Assembly (NCBI GenBank): GCA_041396985.1 | Contig: JAWKXO010000003.1 | Span: 434,001 to 498,000 of the forward strand | Source of the DNA: Emcibacteraceae bacterium | GTDB lineage: Bacteria; Pseudomonadota; Alphaproteobacteria; Sphingomonadales; Emcibacteraceae | DNA: 64,000 nucleotides | Direction: 5' to 3' | Shown: positions 53,485-63,293 of the stretch, in pieces | Position numbering within the stretch: the stretch's first letter is position 1 | Layout of the letters: every line of letters begins with the position of its first letter | Translations under genes and position numbers: made by a program | Notes under the pieces: model-generated | What the model was told of the DNA's origin: nothing | Seen by the model: only the letters and a program-made list of their open reading frames with translations | The model's database searches: none

Positions 53485-54809
53485 TCCTGTCTTGAAACGG
53501 TTCTTTTGATCAACCTAGTCTGAACCAGATAAATAAAAACCGAAATAGCGATGAGTATAGCAAGACCTTTTGCTTCCTCCAGCGTTAATTGCCAGAGCAT
53601 CCAGCCGATAACACCGCAGGCAAGAATGGGAACAATTAATTTTCCCGGCATTTTAAACTGGCCTTTGGCAGGGACGCCGTCGCGCATCCGGAGCTTTATT
53701 GTGGCTAGGCAGACCCCCAGATAAACAATCAGGATTGATCCTGACGCCATGACAGCAAGTGGTTTGAAAGTGCCACTTAAGCCCAGCCCGGCAACCGCAG
53801 CCGCATAAAAAATAATAGCCGCATATGGCGTTTTATATTTCGGGTGGACCCGGGCAAGGATTTTTGGAAGTGTTCCATCCCTTGCAGCCGCAAAAATAAC
53901 CCGTGGAGTTGCCAGCATATCACCGCAAAGACAGCTGAATATGGACAACGTACTGCCGACAACAATCAGCTTTAAGCCCCACTCTCCGAATATTTCCTGC
54001 GCTGTTACGGCCAGGGGGGCCTCGGTATTATTGGCAAGCTCAGGTCCAAGCACCCCCTGTGCCACAGTCTGAAGGCCAAGATACAGGACAAAAATAAAGC
54101 TGATACCTATGAATATGCCCCTGGGAACAGTTTTTTCAGGCTTCTTAATTTCGCCGCTTGCATTCAGGGCGCTTTCAGCACCACCAAAGGCAAAAATCAG
54201 GATAAGCGTAGTGGCGCCTATATTTGCCAGGCTTGGCCATTCCCGGATCACCAGATTGTCCGGATTGATATAAAAAATACCGACAACAAGCAATAGAGCC
54301 AGAGGCAGAAATTTGGCGATAGTATTAACCACATAAAGTCTGACACCTGATTTGACCCCAATGACGTTTAAGGTGACCATAAATGTAAACAACAGGGCAA
54401 TAAACAGTATTTTATAGGGTGTATGTTCAAGTTCCGGAACCACCGGCGTGATAAAATTCATCATGGCGACGGTCATGGCCGCATCGGATAATACTGCCCA
54501 GCCAAACCAGAGCAGCATGGAAACAATAAACCCGGCGAACGGGCCGAAGGCTTCTTCGATATAAGCGTATGATCCCCCGCTACGGGTTATTCTTGTTCCA
54601 ATTTCAGCATAACAGAGGAAGATCAGCGATATGGCAACAGCGCATATTATATAGGCAATTATCGCTGCGGGCCCCAATTTTGCCGCAACGACGCCGGGCA
54701 GGGCAAAAATGCCTGCACCTACTACAAGATTGAAAATATTGGTCCCGAGTGCACGTGTTCCAATGGCCCGTAATAATCCTTCGTCAGTTTTATTTTCCGT
54801 GCCGTCCAT
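53481..54809 (-). CDS. APC-superfamily amino acid permease
   Basis: A 442-aa transporter with twelve helices. The family signature GAGIFALPGVVAAKLGPAAIIAYIICAVAISLIFLCYAEIG is near the N-terminus, followed by GSYAYIEEAFGPFAGFIVSMLLWFGWAVLSDAAM and FGGAESALNASGEIKKPEKTVPRGI. These define amino acid-polyamine-organocation permeases; the substrate is not evident. Its stop shares TTAA with the convergent propeller gene. An aldehyde dehydrogenase gene lies 52 bp upstream on the same strand, so they may be one unit, for example for an amino acid or amine that yields an aldehyde. Confidence 0.88.
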   Translation of the reverse strand: MDGTENKTDEGLLRAIGTRALGTNIFNLVVGAGIFALPGVVAAKLGPAAIIAYIICAVAISLIFLCYAEIGTRITRSGGSYAYIEEAFGPFAGFIVSMLLWFGWAVLSDAAMTVAMMNFITPVVPELEHTPYKILFIALLFTFMVTLNVIGVKSGVRLYVVNTIAKFLPLALLLVVGIFYINPDNLVIREWPSLANIGATTLILIFAFGGAESALNASGEIKKPEKTVPRGIFIGISFIFVLYLGLQTVAQGVLGPELANNTEAPLAVTAQEIFGEWGLKLIVVGSTLSIFSCLCGDMLATPRVIFAAARDGTLPKILARVHPKYKTPYAAIIFYAAAVAGLGLSGTFKPLAVMASGSILIVYLGVCLATIKLRMRDGVPAKGQFKMPGKLIVPILACGVIGWMLWQLTLEEAKGLAILIAISVFIYLVQTRLIKRTVSRQD

Positions 54810-54861
54810 GAAACCAGCCTTTAATAATGGTTATGTCGCTTTGGGAATTTTATCAAATTTT

Positions 54862-56289
54862 TTAGCCCCTCACCCCGCTTATTGCCTTAACTTCCAGATA
54901 ATCGTGAAGGCCCCATTTGCCTTTTTCCCTACCATTGCCAGATTGTTTATAGCCGCCAAATGGTGCATCAGAACCACCACTTTTATAATTTACGAGGATC
55001 TGACCGGCTCTTATCTGTTCGGCAATGGCCTGGGCATGATCCATATTTTCCGAGCAGACATAACCGGCAAGGCCGTAGTCGGTATCGTTGGCGATTTCGA
55101 TGGCTTCTTCCTCAGTATCATATCCAATTAACGTGATGACGGGGCCGAATATTTCTTCACGGGCGATGGTCATATTATTGTTGGCATTGGCAAAAACTGT
55201 TGCCTTTACATAATAGCCTTTAGACAGCTTTTCCGGTCTTCCTGTGCCGCCGGTAACAAGGGTTGCGCCCTCATCAATACCTTTTTGGATAAGCCCCTGG
55301 ATTTTATCAAACTGAACTTTGCTGACGACGGGACCCAGATCCGTATTTTCATCATTCGGATCACCAATGATGAGCTTTTCCGCAGTTTCACGGGCAATTT
55401 GAATGGCTTTATCCATATATTCATTGGGAACCAGCATACGGGTCGGTGCATTGCAGGACTGACCGCTATTATTCATACAGATCCGGACGCCGTCAGCGAC
55501 GGCTTTTTCAATGTCTGCATCGCGCAATATAATATTGGCGGATTTTCCGCCCAATTCCTGACTTACCCTTTTGACGGAATTTGCGGATGCTCTGGCAACG
55601 GCAATACCTCCCCGGGTTGAGCCGGTAAAGGACATCATATGAATGTCAGGATGGGCGGACATGGCTTCGCCTACTTCTGGGCCGGTACCATTTACAAGAT
55701 TAAATACCCCCGGTGGCACACCGGCTTCATCTACAATTTCGGCAAGGATCATCGCATCGATCGGTGCAATTTCACTGGGCTTCAGGACGACTGTGCAACC
55801 CGCTGCAAGGGCAGGGGCCACCTTCACCGCAACCTGGTTCATTGGCCAGTTCCAGGGGGTGATCAGGCCACAAACGCCAATAGGTTCATAGCGGATAAGG
55901 ATATTGTCCGGTTTTTCCTCAAACTGAAAATTTTTAAGGGCACGCAGGGCGCTTTCAAAATGCAAAGTCCCGACGATGGATTGGTCGTTTTTTGCCAGTG
56001 TTATTGGTGCGCCCATTTCATTTGAAATGGCAAGCGCCACGTCATTACGGCGTTTGTTATAAAGATCAATAATTCTTTCCAGAAGGGTGATGCGCTGTTC
56101 GACAGTCCATTTTGCATATTTCGGGAATGCGGACTTTGCAGCGGCAACGGCTTTGTCCACATCTTTGGCGGTTCCCAGGCTGATCTGGGCAAAGGCGGTT
56201 TCTGTGGCGGGATTAATTACATCGAAAGCATTGGGGACTTCTGGATCAACCCATTCACCATTAATGTAAAATTTTAGATATTGCTTCAT
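54862..56289 (-). CDS. NAD(P)-dependent aldehyde dehydrogenase
   Basis: A 475-aa ALDH. Cofactor binding is seen in ITPWNWPMNQVAVKVAPALAAGCTVVLKPSE, the general-base Glu in QELGGKSANIIL and the catalytic Cys in NSGQSCNAPTRM (about residue 282). GxGREKGKWGLHDYLEVK closes the protein. An AGGAGGG ribosome site precedes the ATG. It oxidises an aldehyde to the acid; the substrate is not evident from these motifs. The adjacent permease suggests catabolism of an amino compound, but this is a weak inference. Confidence 0.88.
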   Translation of the reverse strand: MKQYLKFYINGEWVDPEVPNAFDVINPATETAFAQISLGTAKDVDKAVAAAKSAFPKYAKWTVEQRITLLERIIDLYNKRRNDVALAISNEMGAPITLAKNDQSIVGTLHFESALRALKNFQFEEKPDNILIRYEPIGVCGLITPWNWPMNQVAVKVAPALAAGCTVVLKPSEIAPIDAMILAEIVDEAGVPPGVFNLVNGTGPEVGEAMSAHPDIHMMSFTGSTRGGIAVARASANSVKRVSQELGGKSANIILRDADIEKAVADGVRICMNNSGQSCNAPTRMLVPNEYMDKAIQIARETAEKLIIGDPNDENTDLGPVVSKVQFDKIQGLIQKGIDEGATLVTGGTGRPEKLSKGYYVKATVFANANNNMTIAREEIFGPVITLIGYDTEEEAIEIANDTDYGLAGYVCSENMDHAQAIAEQIRAGQILVNYKSGGSDAPFGGYKQSGNGREKGKWGLHDYLEVKAISGVRG

Positions 56290-56418
56290 TTTCTGATTAA
56301 CCCTCCTTCTGATCCTTATAAAGTAATAGCTTAATTCCCGCCTCGCAACTTACCTTCTTACATTTTAAAGTTTTTTGCAAAGTACTTTTTCAGTAAAAAA
56401 ATTCAGACTGATTTTTAA

Positions 56419-56973
56419 TTACCAGGTTTTATGAACACTGAGCCCATAAAATCCGTTGCTGGCAATGGGGGTGACTTCAAATCCTTCGTAGGGGCTTGTG
56501 AATATATAACTGCTGATAATCCCTATGGCAGCGCCGGCAAGGACATCTTCTGTATAATGTTTGTCGGACTCGACCCTGCTGTAGCCGACAAAGGCAGCCC
56601 CCAGATATGCGGGAATACCATATTTCCAGCCATAACGCTTTTGAATGAAACTCGCACCCATAAAGGCTCCGGTGGCGTGGCCGGATGGAAATGAATCGCA
56701 GCATTCACCATTTGGCCTTTGTTTGTTAATTGCCTTTTTAAGCCCAAATGAAACCGCGCCTGCCGTGACCATGGATTCTAAAAACTGAATGGTTCCTTCG
56801 TTCCCGTCTTCATATAAAAGAGTGCTGCCAAGACCAATTGCCGGAATTAATACGAGCAGGGCATCTCCTGCTTTCTCAACATCCCCTTTTGCTGAAGCCG
56901 TCTGGGCAATCAAGGTGGAAATAAGAACAAATACTATGACGAAAAGACTTTTTATTTTAATGGGATGGGTCAT
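56419..56973 (-). CDS. PAP2-family lipid phosphatase
   Basis: A 184-aa protein with a signal peptide or anchor (SLFVIVFVLISTLIAQTASA). The three phosphatase motifs are KKAINKQRP, PSGHATGAF and SRVESDKHYTEDVLAG, which include the catalytic His residues. PAP2 enzymes remove phosphate from phosphatidic acid, undecaprenyl pyrophosphate or similar lipids on the periplasmic side. It is divergent (246-bp gap) from dgkA, which makes phosphatidic acid from diacylglycerol, so the two could balance each other. A cysteine pair (GECCDS) lies in the first motif. Confidence 0.85.
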   Translation of the reverse strand: MTHPIKIKSLFVIVFVLISTLIAQTASAKGDVEKAGDALLVLIPAIGLGSTLLYEDGNEGTIQFLESMVTAGAVSFGLKKAINKQRPNGECCDSFPSGHATGAFMGASFIQKRYGWKYGIPAYLGAAFVGYSRVESDKHYTEDVLAGAAIGIISSYIFTSPYEGFEVTPIASNGFYGLSVHKTW

Positions 56974-57219
56974 TTTAATTCCCTGTCATTTTAAAAATTA
57001 TTAAATTAATGTATAAATATGGAATTCATAGTTGATTTTGGCTAAAACAATTTGAATGATTTGATGGGTTCCTTGATTGTAAAATTATTGCATCAGGATT
57101 TTGGCGATTATAACGCGACGAACCATATTCACAATGTTTAATAATTATAGCTGTTAATCATTACATCAGGACTATGTTTATTTCAGATATGCGGGCAAAT
57201 TGAGACAGGAATTTTAAAA

Positions 57220-57576
57220 ATGAAAAATCATAGCTTTTTAAAGCGTCTTGATTATGCCTGGCAGGGGGTAACAGCAAGTTGGCAATCTGAAAAAAGTTTC
57301 CGCACTCAAATTCTTGCAACAGTTTTGATTGTTGTAATTTTAATTTTAACTAGGCCGGATGCGGTCTGGTGGGCAATTCTTCTTTTAGCTTGTGGGCTGG
57401 TATTGGCGCTTGAGCTTGTGAATACGGCCGTTGAAAAATTAATTGACCACTTGCATCCGGAAATTCATCCGGTTTTAAAAATTGTTAAAGACGCACTTGC
57501 AGGTGCGGTCCTCGTTGCCAGTATTATTTCAATATGTATATTTTTGGCATTTATTGTCTATATCTTTAATATTTAA
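57220..57576 (+). CDS. dgkA: Diacylglycerol kinase
   Basis: A 118-aa integral membrane kinase with three helices. The catalytic motif ELVNTAVEKLIDHLHPE and the following KDALAGAVLVASI match prokaryotic DgkA; the N-terminal RLDYAWQGVTASWQSEKSFR is also typical. It phosphorylates diacylglycerol at the inner membrane to recycle lipid from periplasmic glucan or LPS modification. It stands alone with AT-rich gaps on both sides. Confidence 0.93.
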   Translation: MKNHSFLKRLDYAWQGVTASWQSEKSFRTQILATVLIVVILILTRPDAVWWAILLLACGLVLALELVNTAVEKLIDHLHPEIHPVLKIVKDALAGAVLVASIISICIFLAFIVYIFNI

Positions 57577-57685
57577 TCATTCTTTCTTTTACATTTTACT
57601 TTGGTTGTCTGAAAAATAGGCATGTTTCAGTGTCTTACTTTTTGGATAAGTAACTGTTTATAAATAATATTCTTGTTAAAGCTAA

Positions 57686-57706
57686 TATATTATCATTTAT
57701 AATATA
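57686..57706. promoter_or_regulatory. Candidate SqrR/BigR-type operator of the sulfide operon
   Basis: TATATTAT-N5-ATAATATA is a 21-bp inverted repeat with 8-bp perfect arms, 54 bp before the peroxiredoxin start. ArsR-family persulfide sensors (BigR, SqrR) bind AT-rich dyads that overlap their promoters. The surrounding gap is very AT-rich, so chance is a real alternative. Confidence 0.4.
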
Positions 57707-57760
57707 CATTTATATATAATTGTTATATAATAAAATTAAATTGATTCGGAGAAAAGTGAC

Positions 57761-58444
57761 ATGGATAGCGTGACCAATGCTGAAAATATGACTTTACGGA
57801 CCTTTCCGCGCATTAATGATTTGGCGCCTGATTTTACAGCCAGAACGACGCAGGGGGTTGTCAGCCTTTCGGATTATGCTGGAAAATGGCTAATTCTTTT
57901 TTCTCATCCTGCCGATTTTACACCGGTTTGTACGTCGGAGTTTATTGAATTGGAGAAAGCTTCGGATAAATTTGCTGCGCTTAATTGCGAGTTGCTGGGG
58001 CTTTCAGCGGATAGTGTATATTCGCATATTGCCTGGCTCCTTAATATTGAGGAGCGTTTTGGAATTAAGATCAATTTTCCGATTATTGAGGATCTTTCCC
58101 TTGTTGTTGCTGAGGCGTATGGAATGATTGACGAGCAGTCCACATCAACAGCGACCGTGAGGTCCGTTTATTTTATTAATCCGGAAGGAATTATTAAAGC
58201 GCACATTCATTATCCGATGAGTGTCGGGCGTTCAGTGGACGAAATTTTACGAATTTTATCAGCATTAGTGGCAACGGAAGCCGGGGATAAAGTGGCCCCT
58301 GCGGGTTGGCGCGAAGGAGATAAGCTGGTGCTTACGCCGCCTGTTACGATGCGTGGTGTGCGGGAACGTATGAAAGTAAATCAGAAAAATTCTGATGAGA
58401 ATTCAGATTGGTATTTCACTAAAACTGTGCCGGAGGAAAAATAA
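57761..58444 (+). CDS. Peroxiredoxin, 1-Cys Prx6-type
   Basis: A 227-aa peroxiredoxin. The peroxidatic Cys57 is in HPADFTPVCTSE, with Pro50 and Thr54 of the PxxxTxxC motif. Length and the C-terminal extension (DKVAPAGWREGDKLVLTPP) match the Prx6/archaeal type. It reduces peroxides and may also protect against sulfur-derived radicals. It is the first gene of the operon with a sulfide-sensor repressor, separated by 1 bp from the latter. A candidate operator precedes it. Confidence 0.9.
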   Translation: MDSVTNAENMTLRTFPRINDLAPDFTARTTQGVVSLSDYAGKWLILFSHPADFTPVCTSEFIELEKASDKFAALNCELLGLSADSVYSHIAWLLNIEERFGIKINFPIIEDLSLVVAEAYGMIDEQSTSTATVRSVYFINPEGIIKAHIHYPMSVGRSVDEILRILSALVATEAGDKVAPAGWREGDKLVLTPPVTMRGVRERMKVNQKNSDENSDWYFTKTVPEEK

Positions 58445-58445
58445 A

Positions 58446-58874
58446 ATGGGCACTTTTCTGGAAAAATTCCGTCCGAATGCAGTTGAAGTCTGTAGCATTT
58501 TAAAAGTGATGTCCCATCCCAATCGGTTGCTTATTCTTTGTGCTTTAAAAGATGGAGAGATGTCCGTCAGTGAGCTTGAGGAAACAACCGGGGTCCGTCA
58601 ACCTGTCTTGTCACGGGATCTGGGACGTCTTCGTGATCATAATCTGGTTGATACCAGAAAAGAGTCCAAGGCAGTGATTTACCGTCTTGTGGATGAAAAA
58701 GTATCCTACCTGATGCAGGCAATGTGTATTGCCTGGAATAAAGGCCAGTTGCCGCATCAGCCAATAAGGGAAAGTGAAACGTCTGATCAGGGATCTTTAC
58801 AGAATGTTCTTTCGGCGCAAATGCACAAAAGCAGGCGCGTCAGAATACAACCAGATCCATATCGGTCAGAATAA
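58446..58874 (+). CDS. ArsR-family repressor, SqrR/BigR-like persulfide sensor
   Basis: The start is the ATG at 58446 (GGAGG at 58432-58436), giving 142 aa. The winged-helix core is VMSHPNRLLILCALKDGEMSVSELEETTGVRQPVLSRDLGRLRDHNLVDTRKESKAVIYRL. Three cysteines, C16, C32 and C93, match the pattern of the persulfide sensor SqrR (one near the N-terminus, one in LILC, one near the last helix). In SqrR/BigR the last two form a polysulfide bridge that releases DNA. Sulfide-oxidation genes follow directly, so it probably represses this operon. The C-terminal tail past residue 100 is longer than in many ArsR proteins. Confidence 0.85.
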   Translation: MGTFLEKFRPNAVEVCSILKVMSHPNRLLILCALKDGEMSVSELEETTGVRQPVLSRDLGRLRDHNLVDTRKESKAVIYRLVDEKVSYLMQAMCIAWNKGQLPHQPIRESETSDQGSLQNVLSAQMHKSRRVRIQPDPYRSE

Positions 58875-58904
58875 AATTTAAAAGCAATTTGAAAGGAAAC
58901 TAAA

Positions 58905-59768
58905 ATGAACCCTGAAGTAAAAGCCTTTTTTGATGAACATACATTTACATATAGTTATGTTGTGACTGACCCTGAAACAAAGAAATGTGCCATTGTTGAT
59001 TCAGTGCTGGATTATGCACCGAATTCAGGACGCACATCGACCAAAAGTGCTGATGAAATTATCAAATATGTGACTGATAATGGATTGAGTGTTGAGTGGA
59101 TTCTGGAGACCCATGTTCATGCTGACCATTTATCAGCGGCCCCTTATTTAAAAGGGAAACTTGGTGGTAAAACAGCCATCGGCAGCCATGTTATCAATGT
59201 CCAGGAAATATTCGGCGGTGTTTTTAATGCCGGTCCTGAATTTGCCAAAGATGGATCGCAGTTTGATCGCCTGATTGAAGATGGTGATACATTCAAAATT
59301 GGCAATATTGAAGCCAAGGCAATTCACACACCTGGTCATACACCTGCCTGCATGACGTATGTAATAGGCAATGCCGGATTTGTTGGTGATACGCTCTTTA
59401 TGCCTGATTATGGTACTGCTCGCTGCGATTTCCCCGGTGGAGATGCCAATACACTTTATGATTCAATTCAGAAAATCTTTGCGCTTCCTGAAGAAACACG
59501 CCTTTTCATGTGTCATGATTATAAGGCGCCGGGTCGGGATACATATGCTTATGAAACAACAGTTGGTGATGAGAAAAACCATAATATCCATGTCAATAAA
59601 TCCGTCAGCAAAGAAAAATTTGTTGATATGCGGACTGCTCGCGATGCGACACTTGATATGCCGGTTCTGATTTTGCCATCAGTACAGGTCAATATGCGCG
59701 CTGGTGATATGCCTCCGGCCGAAGATAACGGTATTAAATATATGAAAATTCCAATTAACGCCCTTTAA
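58905..59768 (+). CDS. MBL-fold persulfide dioxygenase-type hydrolase
   Basis: A 287-aa metallo-beta-lactamase-fold protein. Metal ligands are in ETHVHADH (H70, H72, D74, H75), HTPGHTPACM, and the late CHDYKAPGRD. This resembles the ETHE1/PDO and Blh groups that oxidise glutathione persulfide to sulfite or hydrolyse related thioesters. It stands between the sensor gene and the SQR fusion (30 and 29 bp gaps), supporting persulfide removal downstream of SQR. Whether it uses mononuclear iron (dioxygenase) or zinc is not visible. Confidence 0.85.
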   Translation: MNPEVKAFFDEHTFTYSYVVTDPETKKCAIVDSVLDYAPNSGRTSTKSADEIIKYVTDNGLSVEWILETHVHADHLSAAPYLKGKLGGKTAIGSHVINVQEIFGGVFNAGPEFAKDGSQFDRLIEDGDTFKIGNIEAKAIHTPGHTPACMTYVIGNAGFVGDTLFMPDYGTARCDFPGGDANTLYDSIQKIFALPEETRLFMCHDYKAPGRDTYAYETTVGDEKNHNIHVNKSVSKEKFVDMRTARDATLDMPVLILPSVQVNMRAGDMPPAEDNGIKYMKIPINAL

Positions 59769-59797
59769 TACTGGATTTTTTTGAAGAGGATAGAACC

Positions 59798-61549
59798 ATG
59801 GAAATTAGAAAAATTTCACCTAATTTATCTGTGAGTGAACAGATTAAGCTGACCGATATCAATATCCTGAAAGCAGAGGGGTATAAATCTATAATCAATA
59901 CCAGGCCTGATCAGGAAGAAGATGGTCAGGTCACCTCTGATCAGATAAAGTCTATGGCCGGGGAACTGGGACTTGATTATGTTCATATACCGGTGATACC
60001 GGGTCAGGTTACAGAGGAAAATGTCGCTGAATTCAAAGACAATTTGAATAAAATGACGGGTCCGGTTCTATCCTTCTGCCGTACGGGGACGCGTGCTGTG
60101 ACGCTTTGGGCACTATCTGAAGCCGGGCATTTGTCAACAGAGGCAATTCTGAAAACGGCGGGTGAAGCGGGATATAATCTTGAAAGTATCGCCGGTCGTC
60201 TTGAAGCGGCAAATGATGTTGGTGAAAGCGGCAAAAAGGTAGAAACCTATGACGGCTCGCGCGTTTATGATGTTGTGATAATCGGTGGTGGTGCTGGCGG
60301 CCTTGCCGTTGCCGGGAGCATTCATAAGCGGGATAGCAGTCTTGATATGGCAATAATTGAGCCTAATGACACCCATTATTACCAGCCCGGCTGGACATTG
60401 GTTGGTGGTGGTGTTTTTTCCCGTAATCAGACCAAAAGGCCAATGAGTTCGGTTATGCCCAAATATGTCAATTGGATCAAATCGGCAGTGGCGAGTTTTC
60501 AGCCTGAAAATAACTGTGTAAAAACGGAAGGTGGTGAATCCATCAGATATAAAGCTCTGGTGGTTTCTCCCGGTCTTAAACTGGACTGGGACGCGGTTAA
60601 AGGTCTGCGGGAAACATTGGGCAAAAACGGTGTGACCTCAAATTACCGTTTTGATCTGGCGTCCTATACCTGGGAACTGGTTAAATCATTAAAACGGGGC
60701 AAAGCCCTTTTTACCCAGCCGCCAATGCCGATCAAATGTGCGGGCGCCCCACAAAAAGCAATGTATCTTTCCTGCGATTACTGGAAACGTCATGGTAGAC
60801 TGAATGATATAGATGTAAACTTCCACACGGCTGGTGGCGTTCTGTTCGGGGTGGCTGATTATGTGCCGGCACTTGAAAAATATATTGAAGCTTACGGCGC
60901 CAAAACCCACTATTTTGAAAATCTGATCGCCATTGACGGTGATGAGAAAAAAGCAACATTCAGTGTCAAGGACGCGGACGGCAATGTAAAAGAAGAAGTG
61001 CGTTCATTCGATATGATCCATGTATGCCCGCCGCAAACGGCCCATGATTTTATGAAAAATTCACCGATTACCAATGCTGACGGCTGGGTAGAGGTAAACA
61101 ATGAAACTTTGCAGCATGTTCTTTATGGCAATATTTTCGGGATCGGAGACGGTATATCAGCGCCTAATGCAAAGACAGCGGCTGCCGTAAGAAAGCAGGC
61201 ACCGGTCGTTGCCCATAATATTGTTTCGCTCTTTAAGAATGAGAAATCAGTGGCCATTTATGAAGGGTACGGCTCATGTCCGCTTACCGTGGAAAAAGGA
61301 AAAGTGGTGCTGGCTGAATTTGGCTATGGTGGCGCATTACAGCCAACAATGCCAACATGGCTAATTGACGGGACCAAAGCAACGGGACTGGCCTGGTTTT
61401 TAAAAGAGAAACTTATGCCGACACTTTATTTTGACTTGATGTTTCATGGTCATGAGTGGCTTGCAAAACCCAAAATTCTGACGCATTCTCCTATTTTGCA
61501 TGATTTTGATAACGCCTGTGATTTTCAGGACGATAAAAAAAGTGCCTAA
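59798..61549 (+). CDS. DUF442 (rhodanese/phosphatase-like) domain fused to sulfide:quinone oxidoreductase
   Basis: A 583-aa fusion. Residues 1 to about 140 are a DUF442 domain with the active-site loop CRTGTR (C94-R99), which in related Blh proteins is linked to sulfur transfer. From about 155 on is an SQR of the SQOR type: FAD motif VVIIGGGAGGLAVAG, redox Cys314 in IKCAGAPQK and Cys494 in GSCPL, 180 residues apart, as in human SQOR (201 and 379). SQR oxidises sulfide at the membrane and reduces quinone. The fusion would place a persulfide-handling domain beside SQR. It abuts the SulP gene directly. Confidence 0.9.
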   Translation: MEIRKISPNLSVSEQIKLTDINILKAEGYKSIINTRPDQEEDGQVTSDQIKSMAGELGLDYVHIPVIPGQVTEENVAEFKDNLNKMTGPVLSFCRTGTRAVTLWALSEAGHLSTEAILKTAGEAGYNLESIAGRLEAANDVGESGKKVETYDGSRVYDVVIIGGGAGGLAVAGSIHKRDSSLDMAIIEPNDTHYYQPGWTLVGGGVFSRNQTKRPMSSVMPKYVNWIKSAVASFQPENNCVKTEGGESIRYKALVVSPGLKLDWDAVKGLRETLGKNGVTSNYRFDLASYTWELVKSLKRGKALFTQPPMPIKCAGAPQKAMYLSCDYWKRHGRLNDIDVNFHTAGGVLFGVADYVPALEKYIEAYGAKTHYFENLIAIDGDEKKATFSVKDADGNVKEEVRSFDMIHVCPPQTAHDFMKNSPITNADGWVEVNNETLQHVLYGNIFGIGDGISAPNAKTAAAVRKQAPVVAHNIVSLFKNEKSVAIYEGYGSCPLTVEKGKVVLAEFGYGGALQPTMPTWLIDGTKATGLAWFLKEKLMPTLYFDLMFHGHEWLAKPKILTHSPILHDFDNACDFQDDKKSA

Positions 61550-63271
61550 ATGAAAATGCCTAAGCTACTGAAACAATATTTGCCAATTTTTGACTGGGCC
61601 GGGGACTATTCCCGTGACAGCCTGATTGCGGATGTCATTGCTGCAGTGATTGTCACAATCATGCTTATTCCCCAGTCACTGGCTTATGCACTACTGGCGG
61701 GGCTTCCGGCTGAAGTCGGGCTTTATGCCAGCATTGCGCCGCTCGTCCTTTATGCCATATTCGGTACAAGCCGGACCCTTGCGGTGGGGCCGGTGGCCGT
61801 TGTCTCCTTAATGACGGCAACCGCTACCAGCATGATCGCAGAGCCGGGCACCATCGGCTATATTGAAACGGCGATTGCGCTTGCCATGCTTTCCGGCATA
61901 TTCCTAGCGATTATGGGGCTATTCCGGCTCGGTTTTATTGCCAATTTTTTAAGCCATCCGGTGATGACGGGCTTTATCACGGCTTCAGGCATTCTGATTG
62001 CGATTAGTCAGCTTAAACATATTTTCGGGGTTAAGATGACCGGTCATAACCTGTTGGAACAGGTGGGATCGCTGATCAGTAAACTGGGCGAAATCAACAG
62101 CACGACTTTATTGATCGGGATTGGCTGTCTCATATTTCTATCCTATGTCAGAAGCGGATTGATGGGGCTTTTGTTAAAGGTGGGAATTGGTGAAAAGGTA
62201 GCGAATATTCTGGTTAAAGCGGGGCCCGTTTTTGCCGTTATTGCCACCATTATTCTGGCTTCCGGACTTTCACTGGATCAGCAGGGTGTGGATATCGTCG
62301 GTCTGGTGCCACAGGGATTACCGAAATTGCATATGCCGGATTTAAGCCTTGAACTGATTGAAAAGCTTGGCTCAGCCGCCATCCTAATCAGCCTAGTCGG
62401 ATTTGTTGAATCCATTTCCGTGGCGCAAACGCTGGCCGCAAAAAGACGGCAGCAGATTGACCCCAATCAGGAACTCATCGCCCTTGGCATGAGCAATATC
62501 GGTTCTGCCGTTTCCGGCGGGTACCCGGTAACCGGCGGTTTTGCCCGCTCGGTCGTTAATTTTGATGCCGGTGCGGTGACCCCTGCAGCGGGTGGCTTTA
62601 CAGCGATCGGTATCGCCCTGGCGACAGTATTCTTAACACCGCTGCTTTATTTTCTGCCCAAGGCAACATTGGCGGCAACCATCATTATTGCGGTACTCAG
62701 TCTGGTGAAAATCAAGCCGATTGTTGAAACATGGCGCTATAGCAAAGGTGATTTTTTTGCCATGTTCCTCACCATCGTTCTGACCTTGATGATGAGCGTT
62801 GAGATTGGAATTACAGCCGGTGTCGTCAGTTCCTTTGTCCTTTTCATGTATCGGACAACCGTACCCCATTATGCGGTGGTCGGGCAGGTCGCGGGCACTG
62901 AACATTTTCGAAATGTGAAGCGGCATAAGGTTATTACCGACCCGCGTATCATTTCGGTCCGCGTTGATGAAAGCCTTTATTTTTCCAATATCCGCTATTT
63001 TGAGAATGCAATAAATGAACTGGTTGCCTCAAACCCGAAATGTGAGCATGTCATTCTTATGTGTTCCGCGGTCAATTCTATTGACACCAGTGCCCTTGAA
63101 AGTCTTGAAGCGATCAATTCCCGCCTGAAAGCGGTCAATATCAAGCTTCATTTGAGCGAGGTCAAGGGCCCGGTCACTGACAGGCTGGCGCATAGCCATT
63201 TTCTTGAGAACTTAACAGGTAAAATATATCTTAGCCAGTATGAGGCTTTTAAAGCCTTAACCGCAGAGTAA
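61550..63271 (+). CDS. SulP-family anion (sulfate) permease with STAS domain
   Basis: A 573-aa SLC26/SulP transporter. The membrane part (about 1-440) includes LIPQSLAYALLAGLPAEVGLYASIAPLVLYAIFGTSRTLAVGPVAVVSLMT, and the C-terminal STAS domain (about 440-560) has MCSAVNSIDTSALESLEAIN. In a sulfide-oxidation operon it probably exports or imports sulfate, sulfite or thiosulfate made by SQR and the dioxygenase. It starts at the base after the SQR fusion stop. Confidence 0.9.
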   Translation: MKMPKLLKQYLPIFDWAGDYSRDSLIADVIAAVIVTIMLIPQSLAYALLAGLPAEVGLYASIAPLVLYAIFGTSRTLAVGPVAVVSLMTATATSMIAEPGTIGYIETAIALAMLSGIFLAIMGLFRLGFIANFLSHPVMTGFITASGILIAISQLKHIFGVKMTGHNLLEQVGSLISKLGEINSTTLLIGIGCLIFLSYVRSGLMGLLLKVGIGEKVANILVKAGPVFAVIATIILASGLSLDQQGVDIVGLVPQGLPKLHMPDLSLELIEKLGSAAILISLVGFVESISVAQTLAAKRRQQIDPNQELIALGMSNIGSAVSGGYPVTGGFARSVVNFDAGAVTPAAGGFTAIGIALATVFLTPLLYFLPKATLAATIIIAVLSLVKIKPIVETWRYSKGDFFAMFLTIVLTLMMSVEIGITAGVVSSFVLFMYRTTVPHYAVVGQVAGTEHFRNVKRHKVITDPRIISVRVDESLYFSNIRYFENAINELVASNPKCEHVILMCSAVNSIDTSALESLEAINSRLKAVNIKLHLSEVKGPVTDRLAHSHFLENLTGKIYLSQYEAFKALTAE

Positions 63272-63293
63272 TGATCAGGACGGGAAATATGAA

